Shown: positions 45,079 through 53,073 of the stretch, in pieces
Layout: every line of letters begins with the position of its first letter
Numbering within the stretch: the first letter of the stretch is position 1
Assembly (NCBI RefSeq): GCF_004403985.1
Contig: NZ_SOHL01000003.1
Span: forward strand, 364,453 to 428,452
Direction of reading: 5' to 3'
Length of the DNA stretch: 64,000 bases
From: Cryobacterium gelidum
GTDB taxonomy: Bacteria > Actinomycetota > Actinomycetes > Actinomycetales > Microbacteriaceae
Position numbers and translations under genes: made by a program
The notes under the pieces: generated by a model
What the model was told of the DNA's origin: nothing
The model's database searches: none
The model's input: only the letters and a program-made list of their open reading frames with translations

Positions 45079-45140
45079 GTTGTCACAGAATTTGGTTGTC
45101 ACAGAATTTAGTTGTCACAGAATTTAGTTGTCACAGAAAT
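45079..45140. repeat. Tandem 16-bp direct repeats before deoC (candidate operator array)
   Basis: Three full copies and one partial copy of GTTGTCACAGAATTTA begin at 45079, 45095, 45111 and 45127; copies 2 and 3 are identical and copy 1 differs at the last base. The array fills the spacer between the SorC regulator stop (45140) and deoC. SorC/CggR-type regulators bind direct repeats, so this is probably its operator. Confidence 0.8.
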
Positions 45141-46084
45141 CAATCGTGAAGCAGGGCGTTCGCGGTATCTTCGTCGGTCACCAGCACCGTGCACAGGCCG
45201 TTGCGTACGACGGCGCGAGCGATGGCGTGCTTGGTCTTTCCGGAGATGACAGCGATGGTGAGTGGGGCACGGCGCAACTGATCGATTTGAATCCCGACGG
45301 TGCGTTCGTTCAGTTCCGGGTCGACGATGCGCCCGTTCTGGTCGATGTAGCGGCCGACCACGTCGCCGACGGCGCCGCGGGCGACGAGGTCGTTGATCTG
45401 GTCGACGGTCAGGTAGCCGCTGTCGACGAGGGCGGAATTCGCATCCGCCTGGCCGGCACTGAAGACGTAGGCCTGCGCGTCGCGCGCCAGGGCGAGTACC
45501 CCGGCGACGGTGCGGTCGGCTTCCATCGCCTGCTTGGTTTCGAGGCGTTCAAAAATAGCCGGGCTCGGCAGCAGGGTGGCCGAACCGTCGGCCTTGTGCG
45601 CGATGGTGACGGCAGTGGACGCCGCGGTGCCGGTGCGCTGATTCAGACTGACACCGCCGTTGATCTGCACCACGTTCACCCCCGACGCCCAGCCCTGCTT
45701 CAGGTGCAGGGACACGTCGTGCAGGGTACGACCCCAGCTGATGCCGAGGGTACGCGGAATCGGACGGAGGCTGGTGAGATAGTCGGCGGCGGCCTGCGCG
45801 GTGCGCGACTGCAGTTCGGCGTCGGTTGATACCCCGGCGGAGGAGACCACGATCGCGTCGGTGAGGCCGGTCGATTCGCGGAGACGCCGCTCGATCGGCA
45901 GGCGGCGGGCGCGCGGATGCACGATCTCGATGCGGATGAACCCGTTGGCCCTGGCACTCGCGAGCAACCGGCCGACCTTCCAGCGGGTCAGGCGCAGGAT
46001 GACGCCGATCTCGTCCTGGGTCTGGTTTTCTTCGTAATAGAGCTCGGCGGCGCGGATTGACAGGAGTTCGTCGGTGTCGCTCAT
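45140..46084 (-). CDS. SorC/DeoR-type sugar-binding transcriptional regulator
   Basis: A 314-residue regulator. The N-terminal HTH (about residues 1-60) reads RAAELYYEENQTQDEIGVIL then RLTRWKVGRLLASARANGFI; the large C-terminal domain is the phosphosugar-binding SorC fold (VVQINGGVSLNQRTG, VFSAGQADANSALVDSGYL, IAVISGKTKHAIARAVVRNG). By family it binds a phosphorylated sugar, here probably deoxyribose 5-phosphate given deoC next to it. ATG 46084 (MSDTDELLSIRAAEL) is preferred to an in-frame TTG six codons upstream; neither has a strong RBS. Confidence 0.92.
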   Translation of the reverse strand: MSDTDELLSIRAAELYYEENQTQDEIGVILRLTRWKVGRLLASARANGFIRIEIVHPRARRLPIERRLRESTGLTDAIVVSSAGVSTDAELQSRTAQAAADYLTSLRPIPRTLGISWGRTLHDVSLHLKQGWASGVNVVQINGGVSLNQRTGTAASTAVTIAHKADGSATLLPSPAIFERLETKQAMEADRTVAGVLALARDAQAYVFSAGQADANSALVDSGYLTVDQINDLVARGAVGDVVGRYIDQNGRIVDPELNERTVGIQIDQLRRAPLTIAVISGKTKHAIARAVVRNGLCTVLVTDEDTANALLHD

Positions 46085-46223
46085 GAAGGTGTCGCGGTCC
46101 AATCGTTTGCGCCCAGCCTACGTTGACCAGCCGCGTGAATCAACAGCCGTAGGGATCTTCGCTCATCTGAGCAGGGGGACCTGACCAGACACCAGCCGCA
46201 GTGGGCACCGGTACGATCGGTGC

Positions 46224-47168
46224 ATGAGCAGCAGTGCAGCGCCCCGTTACGTTCTCGCCATTGATGTCGGGGGAACCAAGGCCGAAGCCGCTCTCGTGGA
46301 CGACCGGGGAGTCGTGCTCGGGGCCAGCCGGCACCGGGCGAAGACCGGCGCCGACGCTTCGAGCGAGCAACTCGCATCCGCTGTGCGCACCGTGGTGACC
46401 CAGACCCGCGCGAGCCTGCCCGCTGGCGCGGCCCTGGTCGGAGTTGGGATCGGCTGTGCCGGCCCGATCCACCTGCGGGAGGGAGCGGTGTCACCACTGA
46501 ACCTTCCGGTCTGGCGCGAGTACCCCCTGAAAGATCTGGTCGCCGCGCTCGTGCCGGATCTGCCGGTGCGCCTGCGGATGGACGGGTTGTGCATCACCCT
46601 CGCCGAGCACTGGGTGGGGGCCGGGCAGGGCATCGATAATCTGATGGGCATGATCGTGTCGACCGGCATCGGCGGCGGCCTGATTCTCGGCGGCGTCACC
46701 ACGTCGGGGCCGACCGGAAATGCCGGTCATATCGGTCATATCGAGGTGGGCGGCTTCGACGACCCGTGCGCCTGCGGCGGAATCGGCTGCATCGAGGCGA
46801 TCGCCTCGGGGCCGAAGACCGTCGCGTGGGCGCGCACGCAGGGATTCGCCGGCGAATCGGGCGAAGACCTCGCGGCGGCCTACGCTGCCGCCGATCGGAG
46901 CGCTGTGGCGGCGGTGGCGCGCAGCGGCCGGGCGCTCGGCCAGGCGATCGCCTCCGCCGCGACCCTGCTCGACCTCGACCTGGTCGCCATCGGCGGTGGC
47001 TTCTCCAACGTCACCCCGGACCTGCTCGAGTTCGCGAGGGAGGCGATTGCCCAGCGCGTGCAGTTCGCCTACGCGACCCGGGTGCGCGTGGTCCCATCAG
47101 CTTTGTCAGGCGACGGCCCGCTGATCGGCGCCGCGGCGCTAATCCACCGCGCCGAGCTCGTGCCCTGA
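46224..47168 (+). CDS. ROK-family sugar kinase
   Basis: A 314-residue ROK protein without an HTH, so a kinase rather than a repressor. The phosphate-binding motif is LAIDVGGTKAEAALVDDRG. The ROK signature GHIGHIEVGGFDDPCACGGI followed by GCIEAIASG carries the ExGH motif and the CxCGxxGC zinc site. The usual substrate-binding Asp motif MDND is here RMDGLC, a departure at the position preceding the catalytic Asp. Glucose or N-acetylated hexosamines are typical substrates; none can be assigned. It is divergent from the SorC gene and ends five bases before the converging MFS gene. Confidence 0.9.
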   Translation: MSSSAAPRYVLAIDVGGTKAEAALVDDRGVVLGASRHRAKTGADASSEQLASAVRTVVTQTRASLPAGAALVGVGIGCAGPIHLREGAVSPLNLPVWREYPLKDLVAALVPDLPVRLRMDGLCITLAEHWVGAGQGIDNLMGMIVSTGIGGGLILGGVTTSGPTGNAGHIGHIEVGGFDDPCACGGIGCIEAIASGPKTVAWARTQGFAGESGEDLAAAYAAADRSAVAAVARSGRALGQAIASAATLLDLDLVAIGGGFSNVTPDLLEFAREAIAQRVQFAYATRVRVVPSALSGDGPLIGAAALIHRAELVP

Positions 47169-47173
47169 GGCAC

Positions 47174-48394
47174 TCAGTGCGAGGGTGTCAGGTCGTCCTC
47201 CAGCATGTGCGGACGCCCGATCACCGCGCCGGCGATGATGATGGCCAGCGCGGTGGCCAACAGAAAAATGAGCGGCCAGGTCCACCCGCCGCTGAGTTCA
47301 TGCAACAAGCCGAAGACCAGCGGCCCGAGCGCTCCCAGGGTGTAGCCGATGCTCTGCACGAAGCTGCTGAGGGCGACTGCACCGGCGTGTGTGCGGGTGC
47401 GCAGGTTGATGAGCACGAGCGCGAGGGGAAAGAACAGTGGTCCGAGGCCGGCGAGACTCACCCAGAGCCAGGTCAGGGTCTCCGGTGCGAACAGCAGCCC
47501 GAGGTCACCGGCGACAAACGCGAACACACCGATGTAAACGAGCGGCCCGACGTTGGTCATGCGAGCCGTGAGAGCCGGAATGATCAGTGCGCACGGAATG
47601 CCCATGCCGGCATAGACCGCGAGGAGCGTTCCTGCCTGGGCGGGGCTCACCCCGGCGGTATCGACGAGCAGTTGCGGCAGCCAGGCGAACATAGCGTAGG
47701 CGTTGAGCGACGAGACCGCGAACACGCCCGCGAGGGCCCAAGCGATTGACGACTTCCAGAGGCGCCCGAGAATGGTGGCGTCGGCCTCGTCGACGATCGG
47801 GCCGGGCGTTCGCGCACGGTGCCGCACCAGCATGGTGATCCAGGGCACCAGAGCGAGCAGGGCGAGCAGCATCCACATGCCCAGCGAGATGCGCCAGCCG
47901 GCGGCATCCGCTACCGGAACCGCGATCAGCGGCGGTACCAGGGTGCTCAGGGCCACAACGGTGACATAGAGGCTCGTCACGAGCCCGACCCGGTCGGGGA
48001 AATACTTCTTGACTAGCGGAGGCAGCAGCACGTTGCCAATGCCGAGCCCGGCGAAAGCGATGACGCTGCCGATGATGAGCATGATGATCGAGCCGGACAG
48101 GCCGCGGGTGACGTGACCGAGCAGGATCGCGACGAGGGCGAACACGAGTGGTGCTTCCAGGCCGTGACGGCGAGTGATCATCGGGGTGAAGATGCCGAAC
48201 AGGGCGAAGCACACCGGTGGGAGCATGCCGAGCACCCCGAGCGACACCGCACCGAGGGGGATGTCGACATTGATTTCGGCCACGATCGGCGAGAGGGCGG
48301 CGACGGCGGTGCGCAGGTTCGCGGCGACCAGAATGATGCCAAAGAGGGCGAGGCCGCGTCCCGGCCACAGTCGGCGGGACAGAGCGGTTATCAC
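47174..48394 (-). CDS. MFS transporter, CynX/NimT type
   Basis: A 406-residue 12-TM major facilitator. The opening GIILVAANLRTAVAALSPIV and GLGIGNVLLPPLVKKYFPDR are hallmarks of the cyanate/2-nitroimidazole transporter group (CynX, NimT). No cyanase gene is present, so the substrate is open; drug-like export or organic anion uptake are both seen. Start GTG 48394 is nine bases after the TetR gene stop, making a tetR-MFS operon. Confidence 0.88.
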   Translation of the reverse strand: MITALSRRLWPGRGLALFGIILVAANLRTAVAALSPIVAEINVDIPLGAVSLGVLGMLPPVCFALFGIFTPMITRRHGLEAPLVFALVAILLGHVTRGLSGSIIMLIIGSVIAFAGLGIGNVLLPPLVKKYFPDRVGLVTSLYVTVVALSTLVPPLIAVPVADAAGWRISLGMWMLLALLALVPWITMLVRHRARTPGPIVDEADATILGRLWKSSIAWALAGVFAVSSLNAYAMFAWLPQLLVDTAGVSPAQAGTLLAVYAGMGIPCALIIPALTARMTNVGPLVYIGVFAFVAGDLGLLFAPETLTWLWVSLAGLGPLFFPLALVLINLRTRTHAGAVALSSFVQSIGYTLGALGPLVFGLLHELSGGWTWPLIFLLATALAIIIAGAVIGRPHMLEDDLTPSH

Positions 48395-48403
48395 TCGACC
48401 AGT

Positions 48404-49057
48404 CTACGGCCGGGCTGCGACGCGCTCCCGCTGGACGCGCTCCGGTAGGTCTTTCAGGTCGTCCCAGCGCTCGGGGGCGACGAGGCCAGGCAGCAGCAGC
48501 GTCCACATCTCGGTCAGTCGCTGATCGATGTCCCCACGCCTGGTCAGCACGTCGGAGACGACCTGCACCCCCGTGAAAGCGGCCGTGACGAAGCGTGCCG
48601 CTGCACGCACGTCGACCGTTGGAACCACATCGCCGTCGGCGATCCCCCGGCGCACGAATTCCTCACAGGCGGCTATCCAATCGAGATAGGAGGCAGACAC
48701 CGGCGTCGAAAAGTTGACGGCCTCGATGGTCAGTCGCACCCCGGCACTGACGATGAGGTCATCACGCAGCTGGCGAGCCAGCTCGTACGTTATCGAGACG
48801 AGGGCACGCAGGCCCGGCACGTTGTTGTCGAGCAGCTCTCGACCGGCACTGACCGATTCCGTGTGCTGCGCATCGATGATGGCGACCGCGAGGGCTTCCT
48901 TGGAATCGAAATGGAAGTACAACGCACCCTTGGTGACACCGGCGGCAGCACTCACCTGCGCCAGGGATGTGCTTCCGTACCCGCGTTGTTCAAAGGCCGC
49001 CGCAGCGCCGCGAATGATGGCCGCGCGCGTTTCTTGCGCTCGTATTTGTTGTGGCAT
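48404..49057 (-). CDS. TetR-family regulator resembling gamma-butyrolactone receptors
   Basis: A 217-residue repressor. The HTH (about residues 10-55) reads TRAAIIRGAAAAFEQRGYGS then TSLAQVSAAAGVTKGALYFH and FDSKEALA, which is the ScbR/ArpA subgroup pattern. The ligand domain has the conserved Trp of the butyrolactone pocket region (WIAACEEFVRRG). It is the first gene of a pair with the MFS transporter. No AfsA-like synthase is in the window, so it may sense another small molecule or an externally supplied signal. ATG 49057. Confidence 0.87.
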   Translation of the reverse strand: MPQQIRAQETRAAIIRGAAAAFEQRGYGSTSLAQVSAAAGVTKGALYFHFDSKEALAVAIIDAQHTESVSAGRELLDNNVPGLRALVSITYELARQLRDDLIVSAGVRLTIEAVNFSTPVSASYLDWIAACEEFVRRGIADGDVVPTVDVRAAARFVTAAFTGVQVVSDVLTRRGDIDQRLTEMWTLLLPGLVAPERWDDLKDLPERVQRERVAARP

Positions 49058-49127
49058 GGAACCCCCAGGAAAATGCTCGTGCCCGCAGCGTACCGGGCGA
49101 ACTTACCGCCACGAATGAGCCTACAAC

Positions 49128-49156
49128 GGTGTGACGGCGCGGTTTGCCGTCACACC
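49128..49156 (-). terminator. Strong hairpin downstream of ribF
   Basis: GGTGTGACGGC (49128-49138) pairs perfectly with GCCGTCACACC (49146-49156), loop of 7. It lies 14 bases past the ribF stop. Only a short GTTGT follows on the minus strand, so it is a hairpin terminator without a proper T-tract. Confidence 0.65.
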
Positions 49157-49169
49157 GGCCGCTCCGAGA

Positions 49170-50117
49170 CTAGTGCGAGCTCTCGCGGGCCAGGATCGAA
49201 CGCACCCGCACGACGTCATCGCGAATCTGCTCAATCAGCGGGTCGATGCCCGAGTACGCGACCATTCCGCGAATCCGTTCCACGAATGAGACGTCGACGA
49301 CGTGATCGTAGAGGTCGAGATCAACCTCGTCGAGCACGTACGCTTCGACCTGCTTCTGGGCTACGCCGTGGAAGGTGGGGTTGTTACCCACCGAGATGGC
49401 TGCTGGATAGCGGCGACCGCCATCCGTCAGCCAGCCGGCATACACACCGTCAGCGGGAATCAAGCCCTCAGAATCGGCCGACAGGTTGGCGGTGGGAAAG
49501 CCCAGCTCGCGACCACGAGCAGCACCGTGCACGACGAGACCGCGCACGGTCGGCAGGTGTGCGAGCAGCTGGCCAGCTGCGGTCACCGCGCCGGTGCCCA
49601 GCAGTTCGCGAATCCAGGTTGACGACACCCGGCGTTCCCCGTCCGGCTTCACGTCGTCGATCGTGCGTACTTCGAAGCCGAACTCCAAGCCGAGATCACG
49701 CAGTAGGTCGACATCGCCCGCGCCACCCGCGCCGAACCGAAAGTCGCGACCGACCAGCACGAAGCGGGCGTGCAGGGCGGTTACCAGGATGTGCTCGACG
49801 AATTCGCGCGGCGGCAGGCTGGACAGGGCGTGGTTGAATTCGAGCAGCAGTGTCGCGTCGACCCCGGTCTCGGCCAGAAGCGTGAGCTTCTGCCCGGCGC
49901 TGACCAGCGTGCTCGGGCAGGTTGCCGGTGAGAGCAGGGCGAGCGGATGCCGATCGAACGTGACGACGACGGCTGTCAGCTGTTCCCGCGCGGCGATGGC
50001 CTTCAGGTCGGTGATGACTGCCCGGTGCCCCGCGTGCACGCCGTCGAACTTGCCGATGCACACGGCCGAGGCAGGCCAGTCACCCGGTACCGAGTCGACA
50101 CCGTAGAGGGTTTTCAT
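49170..50117 (-). CDS. ribF: Bifunctional riboflavin kinase/FAD synthetase
   Basis: A 315-residue enzyme making FMN then FAD. The N-terminal nucleotidyltransferase domain carries VCIGKFDGVHAGHRAVI, TFDRHPLALL and STWIRELLGTG; the C-terminal flavokinase domain carries GRELGFPTANLS and SVGNNPTFHG. Start ATG 50117 overlaps the upstream membrane-protein stop by 4 bases. It is the distal gene of the truB-ribF group, which usually follows rbfA in actinobacteria; here rbfA is some 4 kb away. A strong hairpin follows. Confidence 0.96.
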   Translation of the reverse strand: MKTLYGVDSVPGDWPASAVCIGKFDGVHAGHRAVITDLKAIAAREQLTAVVVTFDRHPLALLSPATCPSTLVSAGQKLTLLAETGVDATLLLEFNHALSSLPPREFVEHILVTALHARFVLVGRDFRFGAGGAGDVDLLRDLGLEFGFEVRTIDDVKPDGERRVSSTWIRELLGTGAVTAAGQLLAHLPTVRGLVVHGAARGRELGFPTANLSADSEGLIPADGVYAGWLTDGGRRYPAAISVGNNPTFHGVAQKQVEAYVLDEVDLDLYDHVVDVSFVERIRGMVAYSGIDPLIEQIRDDVVRVRSILARESSH

Positions 50118-50551
50118 GCGTGGCTTTCATCGTGCGACACCGGGTGGCGCGCGAGCCACCACATGCCGAGCAGCGGGAGCACGAGCGGAACGAAACCATA
50201 GCCCTGACCGAAGACCGACCAGACCGTTTTGTGTTGGAACAGGGCCGGGTCGATGAGGCTCAGCGTTCCGACGACGAGCACACCGAGCAGTTCGAAGCTG
50301 ATCGTGGTCCAGGCGATCCGATACCAGAGCGCACTGCGCTTGATCAGGGCGACCGTCGCGACGATGTAGACCACGGCGGCCAGAGCCGACAGCGAGTACG
50401 CGAGCGGGGCATCATCAAACGCCGCGACGATCTGCACGAATGAACGTCCGGTGGCCGCCAGGGCCAACACGCCGTAGACGGCGATGAGGAGTCGGCCGAT
50501 GCCGCTCACCCGGTTGGCGGGCACGCGCGCTTCGGTCTGGGAATCTGTCAT
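50114..50551 (-). CDS. Small four-TM membrane protein between truB and ribF
   Basis: 145 residues, hydrophobic segments at about 17-37, 53-70, 82-102 and 118-135, with short charged ends. No recognised domain. The pattern IGRLLIAVYGVLALAATGRS and SVFGQGYGFVPLVLPLLGMW is that of uncharacterised actinobacterial membrane proteins seen beside ribF. Its stop overlaps the ribF start (ATGA). Function unknown. Confidence 0.8.
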   Translation of the reverse strand: MTDSQTEARVPANRVSGIGRLLIAVYGVLALAATGRSFVQIVAAFDDAPLAYSLSALAAVVYIVATVALIKRSALWYRIAWTTISFELLGVLVVGTLSLIDPALFQHKTVWSVFGQGYGFVPLVLPLLGMWWLARHPVSHDESHA

Positions 50552-50612
50552 CGCTTCGCATTCATCATTGCTTGGTAATTATTGCAGCATCCGCAGCGAA
50601 CCCGGGAACGGG

Positions 50613-50981
50613 TCAGCTTCCCTGCACGTTCCAGATCTGGTTCATGCGATAGATCATGACGGCGACCGACAGGCAGGTCACGCCGAGAATGACCGTGCTC
50701 CAGCGGCTGCGTTCGACGAGGGCCCAGAACCCGGCCGCGACCGGCAGCAAAATGGCGCTGACCAGGTAGGTGTAGAACTCGAGCAGGCTGCCGGTGGCAT
50801 TGTTGCCGGCCAGCGGCGCCGCGATCGCGGCAGCGAGCTGCACGATCAACAACAACTCTACGAGCGCGGTCGCCCCCATGGTGAGGTCGGTGGGCTTGCG
50901 ACCAACCATGCCGAGGATGACACAGAGCAGGCCACCGGGCACAGCGATGGCCAATTGCAGCCAGGTGAACCAATCGATCAC
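50613..50981 (-). CDS. Small three- to four-TM membrane protein next to truB
   Basis: 122 residues from GTG 50981, which overlaps the truB stop by 4 bases. Segments: WLQLAIAVPGGLLCVILGMV, ALVELLLIVQLAAAIAAPLA, YLVSAILLPVAAGFWALV and WSTVILGVTCLSVAVMIY. The W-to-Y-M-N tail (MIYRMNQIWNVQGS) is short and cytosolic or external. No domain recognised. With its neighbour at 50114-50551 it forms a pair of small membrane proteins placed between two housekeeping genes, so a joint role is possible but unsupported. Confidence 0.8.
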   Translation of the reverse strand: MIDWFTWLQLAIAVPGGLLCVILGMVGRKPTDLTMGATALVELLLIVQLAAAIAAPLAGNNATGSLLEFYTYLVSAILLPVAAGFWALVERSRWSTVILGVTCLSVAVMIYRMNQIWNVQGS

Positions 50982-51898
50982 GAGGTCTGCCTCGGTTCGG
51001 TGGTGCCTGGTTCATCCGGCGGAAAGTTCAGCAGCGACTTGACCTGGTCGCCGCGATACTCGACCAGTCCAATCAGGCGGCCGTCGGGCGCTATGGCGGC
51101 AACCGGTCCCGTGCGGGTGGCATCCCCTTCAGCACGGATGCGTTTGCCGTGGCCGAGGTCGACCGCCTGCTCTGCCGACACGTCGAGGCGCGGGAGCAGC
51201 CGGGTGGCGGCATCCGCTGGAGAAATGAGGTCGGCGCCAACGTCGACCTGTTCCAGTGTGGCGGCGTCCGCGATGAGGAACGGGCCGATGCGGGTGCGGC
51301 GCAGGCTCGTGAGGTGGCCGCCGACGCCGAGCGCGAGCCCGAGGTCGCGGGCCAGGGCGCGAATGTAGGTGCCGGAGGCGCACGCGACGCGCACCTCGAG
51401 ATCGAGAAAACCGTCTCGGTGTGTGCTCGAGCGCAGTTCGAACTCACTCACAGTCACCGGGCGGGACGGCAACTGCACGTCCTCGCCAGCGCGCACCCGG
51501 GCGTATGCGCGTTTGCCGTCGATCTTGATGGCGCTGACCGCGCTCGGCTGCTGAATGATGTCGCCGGTGAGTGCTTCGATGCCGGCCGTGACGGCTGCGG
51601 GATCAAGAGCGACGACCTGCCCGGGCGCGGCGCGGGTGAGCTCGTCGCCCTCCGCGTCATCCGTTGTGGTGGACTGGCCGAGGCGGATGGTCGCGAGGTA
51701 TTCCTTGTCGAGGCCGACGACGTAGGTGAGCAGCCGGGTCGAGCTGTCGATGCCGAGGACGAGCAGACCGGTGGCCATCGGGTCGAGGGTTCCGGCATGA
51801 CCGACCTTGCGGGTTCCGGCCAGACGTCGGGTACGAGCGACAGCGTCATGGCTGGTCCAGCCCTGCGCCTTGTCAATGAGTAGAAGGCCGCTGGTCAC
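50978..51898 (-). CDS. truB: tRNA pseudouridine(55) synthase
   Basis: A 306-residue enzyme forming psi-55 in tRNA T-loops. N-terminus GLLLIDKAQGWTSHDAVART; catalytic Asp in RKVGHAGTLDPMATGLLVLG; TDDAEGDE; and the RAYARVRAGEDVQLP insert region; the C-terminus is a short PUA-like part. GTG 51898 fits the family N-terminus; the frame is open further upstream but has no RBS there. It is the first gene of truB - two small membrane proteins - ribF, all with 4-base overlaps or short spacers. Confidence 0.95.
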   Translation of the reverse strand: MTSGLLLIDKAQGWTSHDAVARTRRLAGTRKVGHAGTLDPMATGLLVLGIDSSTRLLTYVVGLDKEYLATIRLGQSTTTDDAEGDELTRAAPGQVVALDPAAVTAGIEALTGDIIQQPSAVSAIKIDGKRAYARVRAGEDVQLPSRPVTVSEFELRSSTHRDGFLDLEVRVACASGTYIRALARDLGLALGVGGHLTSLRRTRIGPFLIADAATLEQVDVGADLISPADAATRLLPRLDVSAEQAVDLGHGKRIRAEGDATRTGPVAAIAPDGRLIGLVEYRGDQVKSLLNFPPDEPGTTEPRQTS

Positions 51899-51974
51899 TT
51901 CCCGAGGATACCAGCGTGCGACCGTGGCCGCGGTGCACATCGGGGCGGTGCTTCTGACGCGTAGTATATGTGCC

Positions 51975-52967
51975 GTGAGAATCGCGGTGATCGGTGCGGG
52001 CGCCCTGGGCAGTACCTTCGCGTGCCTACTGGCGGAGCAGGGGCACGATCTGATCGTGACCGCCCGCGGGGCCGCGCTGCCGGTGGTACAGGCCGACGGC
52101 ATCCGTTTGAGCGGCGGCTACGGTGACCGGCTCGCGCGGCCGCTGGTCGTTGAACGGCTGGTTGCGCCGTGCGACCTCGCGCTGGTTTGCACCAAGGCGC
52201 AGGATGCTGCGGCGGCGATTGCCGAGAACGCTGCCGTGCTCGATGGCACCCCGGTGATCGTCGTGCAGAACGGGCTCGACGGGGTCACGACCGCACGACG
52301 GCTGCTGCCGCAGTCCGCGTGTTTTGGGCTGATCACGATCATTGCCGCTCACTATGAGGGGCCCGGCCGGGTGCGGGTGACGACCGCGGCCCCCAGCTAT
52401 CTCGGGCGCGGTGACGGCCCGGCCGATGCGGCGACCCTGCACTGGCAGGCGGTTCTCGACGCCGCAGTGCCCACCCTGGCCGTGGATAACTTCGTCGGCG
52501 CGCAGTGGACCAAACTCGTCGTCAACATGCTCAACGCTCTGCCAGCCATCACCGGGCTCAGCGTGCAGGAGGTGATCGGGCAGGCGGGCCTGCGCCGGTT
52601 GATGACCCGGAGCATGCGCGAAACCGTTCGGGTGGGGTTGGCAACGCAAGTGCGGTTCGGCTCGCTTCAGGGCCTCTCCCACCGGCGGCTGCATATGTTT
52701 GCACTGGCTCCGCTCTGGGCCGACCAGTTGCTGCCGCTGTCGATGCGCTCGCGCATGGGCACGGTGCCCAACCAGGGTTCGACCCTGCAGAGCCTGGGGC
52801 GCGGCCAGCGCACCGAGATCGATTTTCTGAACGGGGCCGTGGCGAAGGCCGCCGCAGGGATCGGCGTGGCCGCGCCGGTGAACGCGCTGCTGACCGAACT
52901 CGTGCACGAGGTTGAACGAAGCGGCGAATTCCTGCGGCCGGGAGACGTTCTCGCCCGGTTTACCTAG
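51975..52967 (+). CDS. Ketopantoate reductase-like (2-dehydropantoate 2-reductase)
   Basis: A 330-residue ApbA/PanE-family oxidoreductase. Rossmann motif MRIAVIGAGALGSTFACLLA, NQNGLD-type segment VIVVQNGLDGV, catalytic Lys in GAQWTKLVVNMLNALPAITG, and Glu in GQRTEIDFLNGAVAKAA. These are the PanE signature residues, so NADPH-dependent reduction of ketopantoate (CoA biosynthesis) is likely, though many paralogues act on other 2-keto acids. GTG 51975 is preceded by TAGTAT (51962-51967), seven bases away, a layout for leaderless transcription. Divergent from truB. Confidence 0.88.
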   Translation: MRIAVIGAGALGSTFACLLAEQGHDLIVTARGAALPVVQADGIRLSGGYGDRLARPLVVERLVAPCDLALVCTKAQDAAAAIAENAAVLDGTPVIVVQNGLDGVTTARRLLPQSACFGLITIIAAHYEGPGRVRVTTAAPSYLGRGDGPADAATLHWQAVLDAAVPTLAVDNFVGAQWTKLVVNMLNALPAITGLSVQEVIGQAGLRRLMTRSMRETVRVGLATQVRFGSLQGLSHRRLHMFALAPLWADQLLPLSMRSRMGTVPNQGSTLQSLGRGQRTEIDFLNGAVAKAAAGIGVAAPVNALLTELVHEVERSGEFLRPGDVLARFT

Positions 52968-53007
52968 GAAGGGCCGGGCGCTGTCCAGCGGATGCGCCGC
53001 GGCGCAC

Positions 53008-53067
53008 AGTCCGGTCGGTCAGTCCGGTCGCTCAATCTGTCGGTCAGTCCGGTCGGTCCGGTCGGTC
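53008..53067. repeat. GGTC-rich short tandem repeats between convergent genes
   Basis: AGTCCGGTCG(G/C)TC recurs at 53008, 53021 and 53046, with extra GGTCGGTCCGGTC in between. It is a low-complexity spacer after the panE-like gene; no paired hairpin or T-tract stands out. Confidence 0.6.
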
Positions 53068-53073
53068 TGCCAC

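Noticed and set aside
45079..45140. CRISPR or insertion-element end
   Set aside because: The repeats are direct, adjacent and confined to the sorC-deoC gap; operator function fits better.
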